Notes: generated from the letters alone by a model not told the origin. DNA of 64,000 nucleotides from Cohnella hashimotonis (GCF_030014955.1 NZ_JAGRPV010000001.1:4030001-4094000), one strand, 5' to 3'. Numbered from the stretch's first letter, positions 50,227 to 58,837 are shown. Program-made: numbers and translations.

Positions 50227-51192
50227 TCACCCTTCTCTGTCTTCGCCCCGCATCGCCGACACCAGCGCGACAAGCGACTCGTTATAAGGAGCGTCCGCCC
50301 CATGCTGCGCTGCCAGGCGCGTGACGGCGCCGTTGATCGCACCGATCTCAGTGGGACGGCCCGCAAGCACGTCCTGCAGCATCGACGAGCGGTTGGCAGC
50401 CGTGCGCGCGCAAAGGTCGAGCAGCTCTTCCCAAAGGCCTTCCGTCCGCTCGAGTCCGAGGGCCTCCAACACGGACAATGTCTCGTCGAACAACGTCCGC
50501 ATAAGCGCGATCCGCTCGGGCGTTCGTACCAATTCGCCGTTCCGAACCCGCAGCAGCGACGTCAGCGGATTGACGACAGCATTGCCGAGCAGCTTCCGCA
50601 GCATTCTCTGTGCCATATCATTCGACAGCGTCGCGGAAAATCCTGCCTGTTTCAGCATCGACGCGAGCGGCGCCACGACGTTTATATCCCCCGCCGTAAT
50701 ATCCGCGCTTACCGGCTCGAATAATGGCGCCGGACCGAGCCGAATTTCGCCCCTGCCCGTATGGCGCACGGTCGTCGTCCCGACCCGAAGCGCCCCCTCC
50801 GTCGTTACGGCCGCAAAAAGGCTTCTCCCGGGCAAATGCGCAGCCAGCAGGTCGGTATGGCCGATGCCGTTGCAGAAAGCCGTTACCGACGCGCCAGGCG
50901 GCAGCACAGTTCCCAGGCGATATAGAAAAGCGGGCGTCAGCGCCGTCTGCTTGACGGCAAGCAGCGTATCGCTCACCGGCCCGGCGCCCTCGTCGTCCAG
51001 TGCCGCTGCGTCCACATCGGCGCGCACGTCCGCTTCTCCCAGCGAAGACTGCACGGTTACGCCCAATGCCGCCAGCTCGTCCGCCTGTGCGCGCGTTCTC
51101 GTTCTCACGCATACGCGGACGCCCGACGCCGCCAGCCTGCCCGCCAGCAACAGCCCGATCGCGCCGCCGCCGATGATCTGAATGCTTGCCAT
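50227..51192 (-). CDS. panE: 2-dehydropantoate 2-reductase (ketopantoate reductase)
   Basis: NADPH-dependent reduction of ketopantoate to pantoate in coenzyme A synthesis. 321 residues from the ATG at 51192 (GGGAGGGG eight bases upstream). Rossmann motif IQIIGGGAIGLLLAGRLA at the N-terminus, the catalytic Lys in LLAVKQTAL near 82, CNGIGHTDLL near 112, and the C-terminal ApbA helix region KLLGNAVVNPLTSLLRV near 190. Same place as ylbQ in Bacillus. Some PanE-family proteins act on other keto acids. Confidence 0.9.
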   Translation of the reverse strand: MASIQIIGGGAIGLLLAGRLAASGVRVCVRTRTRAQADELAALGVTVQSSLGEADVRADVDAAALDDEGAGPVSDTLLAVKQTALTPAFLYRLGTVLPPGASVTAFCNGIGHTDLLAAHLPGRSLFAAVTTEGALRVGTTTVRHTGRGEIRLGPAPLFEPVSADITAGDINVVAPLASMLKQAGFSATLSNDMAQRMLRKLLGNAVVNPLTSLLRVRNGELVRTPERIALMRTLFDETLSVLEALGLERTEGLWEELLDLCARTAANRSSMLQDVLAGRPTEIGAINGAVTRLAAQHGADAPYNESLVALVSAMRGEDREG

Positions 51193-51314
51193 AGCGAAAA
51201 CCCCTCCCGTTTCGGCGCTCGCCGTCCTTTTTATCCGTTCAGCCTGTCCAAGAAATACCATACCTTGTCTCGACCGCACGCACAATGGCGAATGGAGTCA
51301 CCGCTCGATAACGC

Positions 51315-51357
51315 AAAAAGCCGTCCTCTTCGCCGCATGCGGCGAGGGACGGCTTTT
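51315..51357. terminator. rsfA terminator, possibly bidirectional
   Basis: Stem GCCGTCC / GGACGGC with inner CGCCGC / GCGGCG (51320-51353). On the minus strand it ends in TTTTTG (51315-51319), about 15 bases after the rsfA stop; on the plus strand it ends in TTTTC. Confidence 0.88.
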
Positions 51358-51370
51358 CATCGGGTTCAAT

Positions 51371-52021
51371 CTATTCGATTCGTTCCAGGTTGCCGTTGGC
51401 ATCCATTTTAAATCTCGTTTTTTCCTCCTCCGACTCCTCGGACAGAATCGCGAGTCTGCGCGCCCGGTCCATGATTCGGATAAGCGCTTTATAATCGTCG
51501 TTGACGACCTGGTAGTCGGTTTGCGCCGCGTCGGCCTGCTTGGACAGACGGTCGTTGATCTCCCGGAGAGCGCTGAGCTGCTCGTTTTTTTCTCTCAATT
51601 CTTTTTCCAGCTGCTTCACTTGTTTGCCCAGCTCCTGAACAGAGCCCTTCCACTGCTTCAAATATCGGATGACGGCCTCGAGACTGAGCGCATCCGAGCT
51701 GATCAGCTCCCCTTTGCCCGTGTTCTCTTCTTCGGCGGAAGCCGAAGGCCGTTCGTCCGAAGGCAGTGCGATGGCGCCCTGCTTCTTGAGATAATTGCGC
51801 TTTTGCCGCTGTTGCTTGGAAATGCTGATCGCATCGTCGTAGCGCTTTCGAACGCAGCTGTTCCATCGGAATCCGCATGCCGCGGCCGTTCTTGCGATCC
51901 GCTGCCCGACCTCCTCGAACGCGGCGAGCTGCGTGCTCCCCTCCCGTATGTGGCGAAGCGTAATCTCCGCCAAAATAAGATCGTCATCCGCGCTCCATGC
52001 ATCTTGTCTAATAGCCGCCAT
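51371..52021 (-). CDS. rsfA: RsfA-family prespore transcription factor
   Basis: 216 residues from the ATG at 52021 (GGAGGG ten bases upstream). N-terminal Myb-like domain RQDAWSADDDLILAEITLRH with FRWNSCVRKRYDDAI (about 4-70), a linker, then a coiled coil (about 115-185, LKQWKGSVQELGKQVKQLEK). RsfA tunes SigF-dependent genes in the forespore in Bacillus (ylbO). Upstream on the minus strand GCATA-17 bp-CAAGTTA near 52040-52070 faintly resembles a SigF/SigG promoter, but the match is weak. Confidence 0.88.
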   Translation of the reverse strand: MAAIRQDAWSADDDLILAEITLRHIREGSTQLAAFEEVGQRIARTAAACGFRWNSCVRKRYDDAISISKQQRQKRNYLKKQGAIALPSDERPSASAEEENTGKGELISSDALSLEAVIRYLKQWKGSVQELGKQVKQLEKELREKNEQLSALREINDRLSKQADAAQTDYQVVNDDYKALIRIMDRARRLAILSEESEEEKTRFKMDANGNLERIE

Positions 52022-52253
52022 GCGGTCTATTCCCTCCTCGATCGCTCGCATAACTTGCTTTCTTTTTTTATCTGTATGCCCGTGATAGAAATCATAGAAT
52101 CTATCGGATACCTCTAGGTATATCCATTTTTGCACGTCGTATACCTTCCGATCGCATGCTCCGAAAACTTGCTCGCGGCCATGCGAATAGCGGCTCGCCG
52201 GGAAGGCATAATAGGCTTGGACGAAAAGTTTGCCATTTCGTCACGAATCACCG

Positions 52254-52283
52254 TTTACACTGCCCCCGAACCGTGGGTATAAT
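52254..52283 (+). promoter_or_regulatory. Promoter of the DUF2626 gene
   Basis: TTTACA (52254-52259), 18-bp spacer, TATAAT (52278-52283), 44 bases before the start codon. Confidence 0.8.
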
Positions 52284-52327
52284 ATGCTGTAGAAAAATGG
52301 TTAGAGAAACGCTGAAGGGGGATTACC

Positions 52328-52564
52328 ATGGCACGCATGTTCCGGATGCTTGGTTTCTGGACGCTCGCGATCGCGCTCATGTCGTTTGCAGGCGATATGT
52401 ATGAAATGGCGCTTCTGTTCTTTATCCAGACGGCCGCCTTCTTCTTGCTCGGTTACCTGAAGTTCACGGAGCGCACATACGTCTTCATGTTCTGGGGCTA
52501 TATGATCATCGCGTTCCTCGGCTTTACCTACTGGTCCGTATTTGAGATGGGCTTGCCGGCATAA
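52328..52564 (+). CDS. DUF2626 small membrane protein (YqgY type)
   Basis: 78 residues with two or three hydrophobic segments covering most of the length; rich in Met, Phe and Trp (MARMFRMLGFWTLAIAL, FMFWGYMIIAFLGFTYWS). Matches the DUF2626 family of Bacillales, function unknown. AAGGGGG ribosome site seven bases before the ATG. Monocistronic: own consensus promoter and strong terminator. Confidence 0.88.
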   Translation: MARMFRMLGFWTLAIALMSFAGDMYEMALLFFIQTAAFFLLGYLKFTERTYVFMFWGYMIIAFLGFTYWSVFEMGLPA

Positions 52565-52580
52565 CCGCAGGCATGCCTGA

Positions 52581-52609
52581 AGGCCGGAGCTAACCGCTCC
52601 GGCCTTTTT
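52581..52609 (+). terminator. Terminator of the DUF2626 gene
   Basis: Ten-bp perfect stem AGGCCGGAGC / GCTCCGGCCT, loop TAACC, then TTTTA. Confidence 0.92.
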
Positions 52610-52750
52610 ATGTTCATGAACGATTTTGCGCGATTTCAGGTTTCCCCACCGCCCCTCTCTCTTGCGAGGGTTCTTTTCGTCTATAATGAGGTAGAAATGC
52701 ATAAGCTTGACTACCGCCGTACCCGTCTGCCAGAGAGAAAGGAGGGCCAG

Positions 52751-53842
52751 ATGCGGAGACTCGTCCTGTTTGCCGTCGCCGTCATGCTCCTCATGGCGCT
52801 TTTTCCCGGAAAAATCGTACCGACGCCGCCTCCCGTCTATGCGGAGCCGCTCGCGGAGACGACCCGGCAGCTGCTAGAGAAAGGACTCAGCGTCGTAGAG
52901 ATCGACAGAGAGATCGATCGGATCTCGGGGCTGCGAAAAGAAACCGAAAAAAGCATCGCGCTAAACGAAGCGAAGCTCGCGGAGCGCCAGCTCGCCATTG
53001 CGGCGCAGCGCGAAAAGGCGGGACGCGTACTGCGAGCCTACTATATGGGTCAGAAGGAAGCGATGCTCGGCGTCCTCGTCAGCTTCAAATCGCTCGCCGG
53101 ACTGCTCAGAAGCTGGGACCTGATGGATACGATATTCGAAGCCGACCGCCGCACGCTGGCCGACTTCAATCGGGAATACGAAGAGATCCGCAAAGGCCAG
53201 GAAAAGCTGCAAAAAGACAAGGACGAGCTGTCCCGCGTAGCCGCAGACCTTGCGAGTCAGCGAGACCGGGTCGCGGCGCTGCAGGCCGAGATCCGCGCTG
53301 CCATCGACGGCAGCGCGGATCCCGCGATTGCACGCAAGCAGCTCGAGGAAATACAGTCCTATTGGCAAAGCGCGGGGCTGTACGAAGTAAGGCGCCACTT
53401 CAGCGCGCTCGCCAAAGCGATGAACAAGCTGCCGGATTGGATTCAGGAGCACCCGGAAGCGTTGAAAACGAAAGGCTTGTCGACGACGCTTACGTTGAGC
53501 GACGCGCAGTTGAACGAATTCCTTCATGCGCAAAGCGAACTGCTTAAAGACTTCAGCATTTCGTTTAAACCGGATCTTTTGTCTCTGCAAGGAAAAAGCG
53601 GCTCGATGGAGGTCGCCGTCACAGGTACTTATACGGTCGAGAACGAACCGAAAAACGCCATCATGTTCCATATGAATACGCTCGTTTTCAACGGGCTGGC
53701 GCTGCCCGATACGACGCGCGACGACCTGGTGCGCGACTTCGATCTCGGCTTCTACCCGCAGCAGGTGATGGCTTATTTAAAGGCCGACAGCGTGTCTCTC
53801 GAGGAGGGCAGGCTAATCGTGAAGCTCAAGATCGGCAAGTAG
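52751..53842 (+). CDS. Exported coiled-coil protein of unknown function
   Basis: 363 residues. Signal peptide (about 1-28, MRRLVLFAVAVMLLMALFPG, likely cleaved after PVYA). Residues 35-205 are a long coiled coil resembling the PcsB/CwlO N-terminal region (LEKGLSVVEIDREIDRI; AYYMGQKEAMLGVLVSFKSL). A NlpC/P60 or peptidase domain is absent; instead the C-terminal 110 residues form a mixed alpha/beta domain (LSTTLTLSDAQLNEFLHAQS, GSMEVAVTGTYTVENEP) I do not recognise. AAGGAGGG ribosome site before the ATG; a TATAAT (52682-52687) lies upstream. Its 3' end overlaps the opposing solute-binding gene by 30 bases. May regulate a cell wall enzyme, as FtsEX-linked PcsB does; that is inference. Confidence 0.75.
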   Translation: MRRLVLFAVAVMLLMALFPGKIVPTPPPVYAEPLAETTRQLLEKGLSVVEIDREIDRISGLRKETEKSIALNEAKLAERQLAIAAQREKAGRVLRAYYMGQKEAMLGVLVSFKSLAGLLRSWDLMDTIFEADRRTLADFNREYEEIRKGQEKLQKDKDELSRVAADLASQRDRVAALQAEIRAAIDGSADPAIARKQLEEIQSYWQSAGLYEVRRHFSALAKAMNKLPDWIQEHPEALKTKGLSTTLTLSDAQLNEFLHAQSELLKDFSISFKPDLLSLQGKSGSMEVAVTGTYTVENEPKNAIMFHMNTLVFNGLALPDTTRDDLVRDFDLGFYPQQVMAYLKADSVSLEEGRLIVKLKIGK

Positions 53843-55120
53843 GCCGCTCCATCTCGGCGGCCAATCCGTCAAGGCAAGCCGGCCTTGCCGCCAGTCCGTC
53901 CAGTAAAGACCGACTTTTGTCATCAGCAGCGGCCATTCGGGGCCGACTTGAGGCGCCCAGTTCGGAAACTGCTGGGCCCCTCTGCCTGCCAGGTCCGGCA
54001 GGTTGCGTCGCTCGGCATACAACGACCGGTATACGGGCAAATACCCCGCCGCGTCATAATTATCGAGCTGACGCTGCGCTTCGGTCATCGCCGCGATCCA
54101 GGTTTTTGCCGCGCTCTCGCCCTGCGTGCCTGCGGCGATGACAAAGGAGGCGCCGCCTTCAAAGGCATACGCCTTGTCCCATCCGCTGCGGTCGATGGAC
54201 AATCCGGCCGCCGCGTCCGCGCCGAGACTCGCAATGCCGGCCTGTGCCACCGATAGCCGCGTGACTGCGGCCGCGTATTGTCCCGATGCCATCGCTTCCC
54301 AGAACGGAGCGCCGGAATCGGGCGCCCGCAATCCGACCGTGCCGCGAAGGGTATCCAGCATCGTCGCGGCAGGGCCGGCGCCCCACTGTCCATTTCCATC
54401 GCCCAGCAGCAAATCCGGCCTGATCCCCGTCGCCGCGCCCAGCCAGGTGAGCAGTGCCGCCGAATCGCGCTCGTCGATCGCAAGCCAGGGCCGGCTCCCC
54501 TCGTTTGCCATCTCAGTCCCGAGCGTCGCCCAGTCTTCGGGACCGAGCGGCAGCGTCAAGGCGCTGCCGTCTTGTCGCGTAGCGGCCGACAATCGCGCGC
54601 GATTCCACACGACGACATAAGGATCGATATGATGCGGCACGCCCCATATGTACCCGTTCCACTTGAGCGGGGCGGCGACCGCCTCGAACTGTTCGGACAG
54701 CGCATCGCCTTCGAACGCCGAGTCGGCAGGCAGCAGCAGACCCGAGACGGCCATGCGCTTGACCCATAAACTCGGGACGAGCGCGACGTCGGCGATTTTC
54801 TCCGCCTCGCGCCATCCGTTCGGCAGGTCCCCAGAATTGCCGGGGTCGATGCGCTCCAGGCTGACGCGAATGTCCGGATGGCTGCGCTCGAAAACCGCCG
54901 ACTGCCGCTCGAGCAGTCGAAACGTCTCCTCGTCCTGTATGATTTTCACGTTTAGCTCCGCATGCTGCTCCGCGAAGACGGGCTCCTCCTCGATCGCCTC
55001 TTGCCCCTCAGGCACCGCGTCCGGCGCAAGGTCCGGCTCCGGCGCGGAAGCCCAAGGCGAAGTGAGCAGCACCGCCAGCATAAGCAGCATGAGCACGACG
55101 ACATACTTCCGGCGCGTCAC
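53813..55120 (-). CDS. ABC-type extracellular solute-binding protein (family 1-like), without lipobox
   Basis: 435 residues. N-terminal hydrophobic stretch (VVVLMLLMLAVLLTSPWASA) followed by an acidic linker (EPDLAPDAVPEGQEAIEEEP). The body has solute-binding-protein features: FERSHPDIRVSLERI, DVALVPSLWVKRMAVSGLLLP (partly DVALVPSLWV), WGVPHHIDPYVVVWNR and MASGQYAAAVTRLSV. No cysteine follows the signal sequence, so lipid anchoring is not expected; it would be released or stay as a membrane-anchored form. No permease or ATPase gene lies nearby. Sugar-type ligand is plausible but unproven. Its end overlaps the converging coiled-coil gene. Confidence 0.75.
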   Translation of the reverse strand: MTRRKYVVVLMLLMLAVLLTSPWASAPEPDLAPDAVPEGQEAIEEEPVFAEQHAELNVKIIQDEETFRLLERQSAVFERSHPDIRVSLERIDPGNSGDLPNGWREAEKIADVALVPSLWVKRMAVSGLLLPADSAFEGDALSEQFEAVAAPLKWNGYIWGVPHHIDPYVVVWNRARLSAATRQDGSALTLPLGPEDWATLGTEMANEGSRPWLAIDERDSAALLTWLGAATGIRPDLLLGDGNGQWGAGPAATMLDTLRGTVGLRAPDSGAPFWEAMASGQYAAAVTRLSVAQAGIASLGADAAAGLSIDRSGWDKAYAFEGGASFVIAAGTQGESAAKTWIAAMTEAQRQLDNYDAAGYLPVYRSLYAERRNLPDLAGRGAQQFPNWAPQVGPEWPLLMTKVGLYWTDWRQGRLALTDWPPRWSGLLADLELHD

Positions 55121-55270
55121 GGTTAAGCCCCTTCCTCCGCCCGCTGCCGCAGGCGCGATTCGTTTTTTCCATGATAGCAGGATTAAGCCGCCTTGTCGCC
55201 TCCGTTATGCAAACGCTTTAGCCGCTATGCAGCCAGAATCGCGATTCAGACCAGCGGGACCGCATAGAGC

Positions 55271-55308
55271 GGGCCGGACGCCTTGCTCGCGTCCGGCCCT
55301 GCTTTTTT
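55271..55308 (+). terminator. Plus-oriented terminator with no plus-strand gene before it
   Basis: Perfect 11-bp stem GGGCCGGACGC (55271-55281) / GCGTCCGGCCC (55289-55299), then TGCTTTTTT on the plus strand. phoH ends at 55325 on the other strand, and read that way the hairpin has no T-run. It may still slow transcription from phoH, or end an unannotated plus-strand transcript. Confidence 0.6.
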
Positions 55309-55324
55309 GCCCCGGCGATCTCGT

Positions 55325-56659
55325 TTACAGCTTCTCTGCGGCCAGTTGGGCAAGCTTGGAGCGCTCTCCCTTTTCCAGCGTCACATGCCCGCTGATGCCT
55401 TCCGCCTTGAAGCTCTCCACCAGATACGTCAGACCGTTGCTTTGCGCGTCCAGGTATGGATGGTCGATTTGCTCCGGATCGCCAAGCAGCACGATTTTAC
55501 TATGCTCGCCGACGCGCGAGACGATCGTTTTCACCTCGTGCTTGCTCAGATTCTGGGCTTCGTCGATGATAATCAACTGCCCCGGTATCGAACGCCCGCG
55601 AATGTACGTGAGCGCCTCGACTTGGATGCTGCCGAGTCCCATCAAAATTTTGTCCAGATCCCCCGATTTTTTCGTATCGAACAAAAATTCCAGATTATCG
55701 TAGATCGGCTGCATCCATGGCCTCAGCTTCTCTTCCTTCTCCCCGGGCAAATAACCGATATCCTTGCCCATCGGCACGACAGGACGGGCGATGAGCAGCT
55801 TCTTGTACTTGTGTTCGTCTTCGACCTTCATGAGCCCCGCGGCAAGTGTAATGAGCGTCTTGCCTGTTCCGGCCCTCCCCGTCAGCGTCACGAGCGGAAT
55901 ATCGTCGTTCAGCAGCAGCTCGAGCGCCATGCGCTGCTGCGCATTGCGGGCGGTGATGCCCCATACCGGCTCGTTGGACAAATGCAGCGGCTCAAGCCTT
56001 GCGCCGTCCTGGCTCACCTTCAGGAGAGCAGACTTTGAAGTACCGAGCTCGTCGCGGAGAATGACGAATTCGTTCGGATGAAGCTTTTGCTTGAGTCCCA
56101 TCTGATTGATGCTGAGGAAGCGATACGTATAAAATTCATCGATCTGCGCCGGATGGACGTGCAGCGTGACCTGGCCCGTATAATGGTCGGTGCCTTCGGC
56201 GATCCGGTCCGACAAGTAGTCCTCGGCGGTGACGCCCAACACGTCCGCCTTGACGCGAACCAGCACGTCCTTGCTCACGAGGATGACAGGGCGCGCCGAT
56301 TCGGGCTGCTCCTGTTCCTCCAGATGATAGTTCAGCGCGACCGCCAGGATGCGGTTGTCGTTGGTCATTTCCCCGAATAGCTCCTGTACCCGTACAAAGC
56401 GGCGATGATTCATTTCCACCTTCAGCACGCCGCCGTTTTCCAGAGCAACCCCGTTGTGCAAATGCCCGATCTCCCGCATACGGTCGAGCTCCCTGGACAC
56501 GAACCGGGCATTGCGCCCGATCTCGTCGGCCAGCCTTTTCTTGGAGTCGATCTCCTCGAGCACGACCGAAGGAATGACGACCTCGTTCGAGCCGAAGGCA
56601 AACAATGCGAGCGGATCATGGAGCAGCACGTTCGTATCGAGCACGTAAATTTTTTTCAC
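55325..56659 (-). CDS. phoH: PIN-PhoH family ATPase/nuclease (YlaK type)
   Basis: 444 residues starting at a GTG (GGGAGG nine bases upstream). N-terminal PIN domain (about 1-140): YVLDTNVLLHDPLAL with the first acidic residue, EEIDSKKR, and TNDNRILAVAL. C-terminal PhoH P-loop domain (about 225-440): Walker A LTGRAGTGKTLITLAAGL, GYLPGEKEEKLRPWMQP, Walker B QLIIIDEAQNLS, and VLLGDPEQID. Family members couple RNA unwinding to RNA cleavage. Neighbour of ylaJ- and ylaH/ylaG-type genes exactly as in Bacillus. Confidence 0.93.
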   Translation of the reverse strand: MKKIYVLDTNVLLHDPLALFAFGSNEVVIPSVVLEEIDSKKRLADEIGRNARFVSRELDRMREIGHLHNGVALENGGVLKVEMNHRRFVRVQELFGEMTNDNRILAVALNYHLEEQEQPESARPVILVSKDVLVRVKADVLGVTAEDYLSDRIAEGTDHYTGQVTLHVHPAQIDEFYTYRFLSINQMGLKQKLHPNEFVILRDELGTSKSALLKVSQDGARLEPLHLSNEPVWGITARNAQQRMALELLLNDDIPLVTLTGRAGTGKTLITLAAGLMKVEDEHKYKKLLIARPVVPMGKDIGYLPGEKEEKLRPWMQPIYDNLEFLFDTKKSGDLDKILMGLGSIQVEALTYIRGRSIPGQLIIIDEAQNLSKHEVKTIVSRVGEHSKIVLLGDPEQIDHPYLDAQSNGLTYLVESFKAEGISGHVTLEKGERSKLAQLAAEKL

Positions 56660-56815
56660 GGCGGTTCCTCCCGGTTAAGACGGATTGTGACGTATTTACA
56701 TACCGGCGCTTGGGACAGGGAAACATAATGCGAGGCGGAGCTTGCTTGAAGCCTTTAAGGCCTTCGGACATCCCCCCTTAAAAGAATTGATACCCACGAG
56801 GACGGTGATCCCCAC

Positions 56816-57421
56816 ATGTACGTTGGTAAGCCGGCCAAAGCCGGATTAATCTTGCTGCTGGCTTCGGCTCTGTTGTCCGCCGCCGGATGCGGCAACCGGA
56901 CGGCAGCTCCCGGGCAGCCCGGACAGGACCGCCTGCAGGCGCACAGCGCGCCCGGCAGCGATGTCTCGGTTGGCGACCGCTCCGTCGCGGTCCGGCCGAA
57001 CGCGAAGGCCGTCGCCGCCCACCTCGAGCAGCTGGCCGAGGGCGTCCGCGGCGTTCGCCACGCCAATTGCGTTATTTTCGGCAAATATGCCGTCGTCGGC
57101 ATCGACGTCGACCCGAAGATGGAGCGCTCGAGAGTCGGGACGACCAAGTACGCCGTCGCAGAGGCATTCCGCAAAGACCCGTACGGTATCGATGCGCTTG
57201 TGACCGCGGACATGGATATGGCCCAGCGAATCCGGGAGATTCGAGCCGACGCGAAGCGCGGCCGGCCGATCGCGGGCTTCGCGGAGGAGATGGCCGATAT
57301 CGTCGGCCGGCTCGTTCCCCAAGTGCCGCGCAGCATCGTGCCTCCAGCCTCTCCGGACGGTGCCGGACCGGCTGCCAGGTCGCACGCGGATACGTCCGCA
57401 AATACGCAAAGAACCCAGTGA
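56816..57421 (+). CDS. ylaJ: YhcN/YlaJ-family sporulation lipoprotein
   Basis: 201 residues. Lipoprotein signal peptide with lipobox LSAAGC (Cys at about residue 25). YhcN/YlaJ domain (about 60-165): AAHLEQLAEGVRGVRHANCV, VVGIDVDPKMERSRVGTTKY in part, and ALVTADMDMAQRIREI. Homologues reside in spore membranes and germination-related structures; exact role unknown. C-terminal 30 residues are Pro/Ala-rich. Divergent from phoH. The stop codon lies inside a 12-bp hairpin. Confidence 0.85.
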   Translation: MYVGKPAKAGLILLLASALLSAAGCGNRTAAPGQPGQDRLQAHSAPGSDVSVGDRSVAVRPNAKAVAAHLEQLAEGVRGVRHANCVIFGKYAVVGIDVDPKMERSRVGTTKYAVAEAFRKDPYGIDALVTADMDMAQRIREIRADAKRGRPIAGFAEEMADIVGRLVPQVPRSIVPPASPDGAGPAARSHADTSANTQRTQ

Positions 57422-57436
57422 AATCACTGGGTTCTT
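57409..57436 (+). terminator. Hairpin over the ylaJ stop codon
   Basis: Perfect 12-bp stem AAGAACCCAGTG / CACTGGGTTCTT with loop AAAT; the TGA stop is at 57419-57421. Only a short TT precedes GTCC, so intrinsic termination is uncertain. Confidence 0.55.
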
Positions 57437-57740
57437 GTCCGTATACACATATGAGTTCAACGCGCGGCGCACAGACAGCGGAGACAGAACACGCGACGGC
57501 GTTCCGAAACCGAAGGAACGGCCCGGGACAAGCCTGACGCTCTGCGGGGACGACAGCAGGACGACTTCGCCGAATCCGGTGGATCTAGACCTTCTGCCTG
57601 CCATCCGCAACACTCCCTCGGCATCGTGGTTTAGAGACTTGGACACATTGCAACGGGATACGTTGTGCTCAGTATACCATACTGCTTTCGGTGAGGCCAA
57701 GCGATGCTTGCCCGAATCGCGCGGCATGACCGCCCGCCGA
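57422..57740. other. 319-bp convergent gap without a confident gene
   Basis: Lies between the ends of ylaJ (plus) and the LCP gene (minus). It contains the near-symmetric AGTATACCATACT (about 57671-57683), usable as a -10 on either strand. On the minus strand GAGGGAG then ATG near 57603 opens a basic, Ser/Arg-rich frame that continues into ylaJ antisense; I do not regard it as a gene. No known riboswitch or tRNA is recognisable. Confidence 0.5.
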
Positions 57741-58817
57741 TTATTTCGTTTCGCCGTCCGTTGCGGCCGCGACGCGGCCTTCGGGGGACATCTCTTCGGC
57801 AAGCGCGGCTTTGGCCTCCGCCACCGAATCTTTGTCCAAATAAACGTAAGGGCTTTTCCAGACGCCCGTGAGCGGGATGAAGCGGATGTCCTCGCGATTG
57901 ATATCATAATATGTCTTTAACATATTCGTGATCTGCGCCTTCGGAATATCCGTCACCACATTTTTGCCCGCCACATCGATCACGCCGCTCAACTTCGTAA
58001 TTCCGCCGAACGATTTCATCTTTTCGACGATGGCGCCAAGCACCTGGCTCTGACGCTCGTTGCGCTCGAAATCGCTTGAGGCCGCGGTGCCGCGGTTGGA
58101 CTTGCGGTAGCGCACGAAGCCGAGCGCGTCCTCGCCTTTCAGCGTCTGCTCGCCCGCCTTCAGATCGATGTCGGTCCCGTCCGCATTGTCGACATAACGC
58201 ATATCCTTGTCCACGTTCACCTTTACCCCGCCCAGCTTGTCGACGACGTCGACAAACCCCTGAAAATTCAGCACGGATGCATACTTGATGTCGATGTCGA
58301 AAAACTTGCCGAGCATTTGCTTCATTTCGTCGCGGGCATAGGCGTTCGCCGCCTCGCCTTTGGCGTCGCTCTTGCTGTGGAATCTGGCGTAAAAGGCGTT
58401 GATCTTCTGCGTCGAATAACCGTCCAGCTGCAGGTCCGAATCCCGTGGGATCGTCACGACCGTCGCCGTGTTGGACTTGGGATTAAAAGCCGCCACCATG
58501 ATGACGTCGGTGTTCATGCCGCCGATCTTGGGTCTGTAATCCATTCCCAGCAGCAAGAGCGAGATCGGTTTGACCTGCGCCTTTTCGCCCTCCGGCACGG
58601 CCTGCGTCGACGCGCCCGAGGATGCGTCGTCCAGCGCGCCGTCCACCTCTCTCCATAACGAATATGCGTAAGCACCGAGGCCTAGAATGACAAGCAGGAT
58701 AATCGCAAAAAGAATACGAGGCCATTTTCTTTTTTTCTTTTTCGGAGGATTCGCCCTGACAGTTGCTTTCGCGGCGCCCGAACTCCGGCGCGGCGGCAAC
58801 GGGGTATTGGAACTCAT
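57741..58817 (-). CDS. LytR-CpsA-Psr (LCP) family phosphotransferase
   Basis: Attaches wall teichoic acid or other polymers to peptidoglycan. 358 residues. Basic cytoplasmic tail (ANPPKKKKRKW), membrane segment (about 35-55, ILFAIILLVILGLGAYAYS), then the LCP domain: LLLLGMDYRP, NTDVIMVAAFNP, VTIPRDSDLQLDGY (Arg contacting the pyrophosphate lipid), KINAFYARF, LNFQGFVDVVDKLGGVKV and GEDALGFVRYRKSNRGTAASSDFERNERQ in part (QTLKGEDALGFVRYRK). ATG at 58817 after AGAGGTG. Confidence 0.93.
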   Translation of the reverse strand: MSSNTPLPPRRSSGAAKATVRANPPKKKKRKWPRILFAIILLVILGLGAYAYSLWREVDGALDDASSGASTQAVPEGEKAQVKPISLLLLGMDYRPKIGGMNTDVIMVAAFNPKSNTATVVTIPRDSDLQLDGYSTQKINAFYARFHSKSDAKGEAANAYARDEMKQMLGKFFDIDIKYASVLNFQGFVDVVDKLGGVKVNVDKDMRYVDNADGTDIDLKAGEQTLKGEDALGFVRYRKSNRGTAASSDFERNERQSQVLGAIVEKMKSFGGITKLSGVIDVAGKNVVTDIPKAQITNMLKTYYDINREDIRFIPLTGVWKSPYVYLDKDSVAEAKAALAEEMSPEGRVAAATDGETK

Positions 58818-58837
58818 CGCTTCACCTCTTCAATAAA

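Noticed and set aside
57540..57610. Small minus-strand gene starting near 57603
   Set aside because: A ribosome-site-like GAGGGAG is present, but the frame runs on antisense through ylaJ with no domain and unbalanced Arg/Ser composition.
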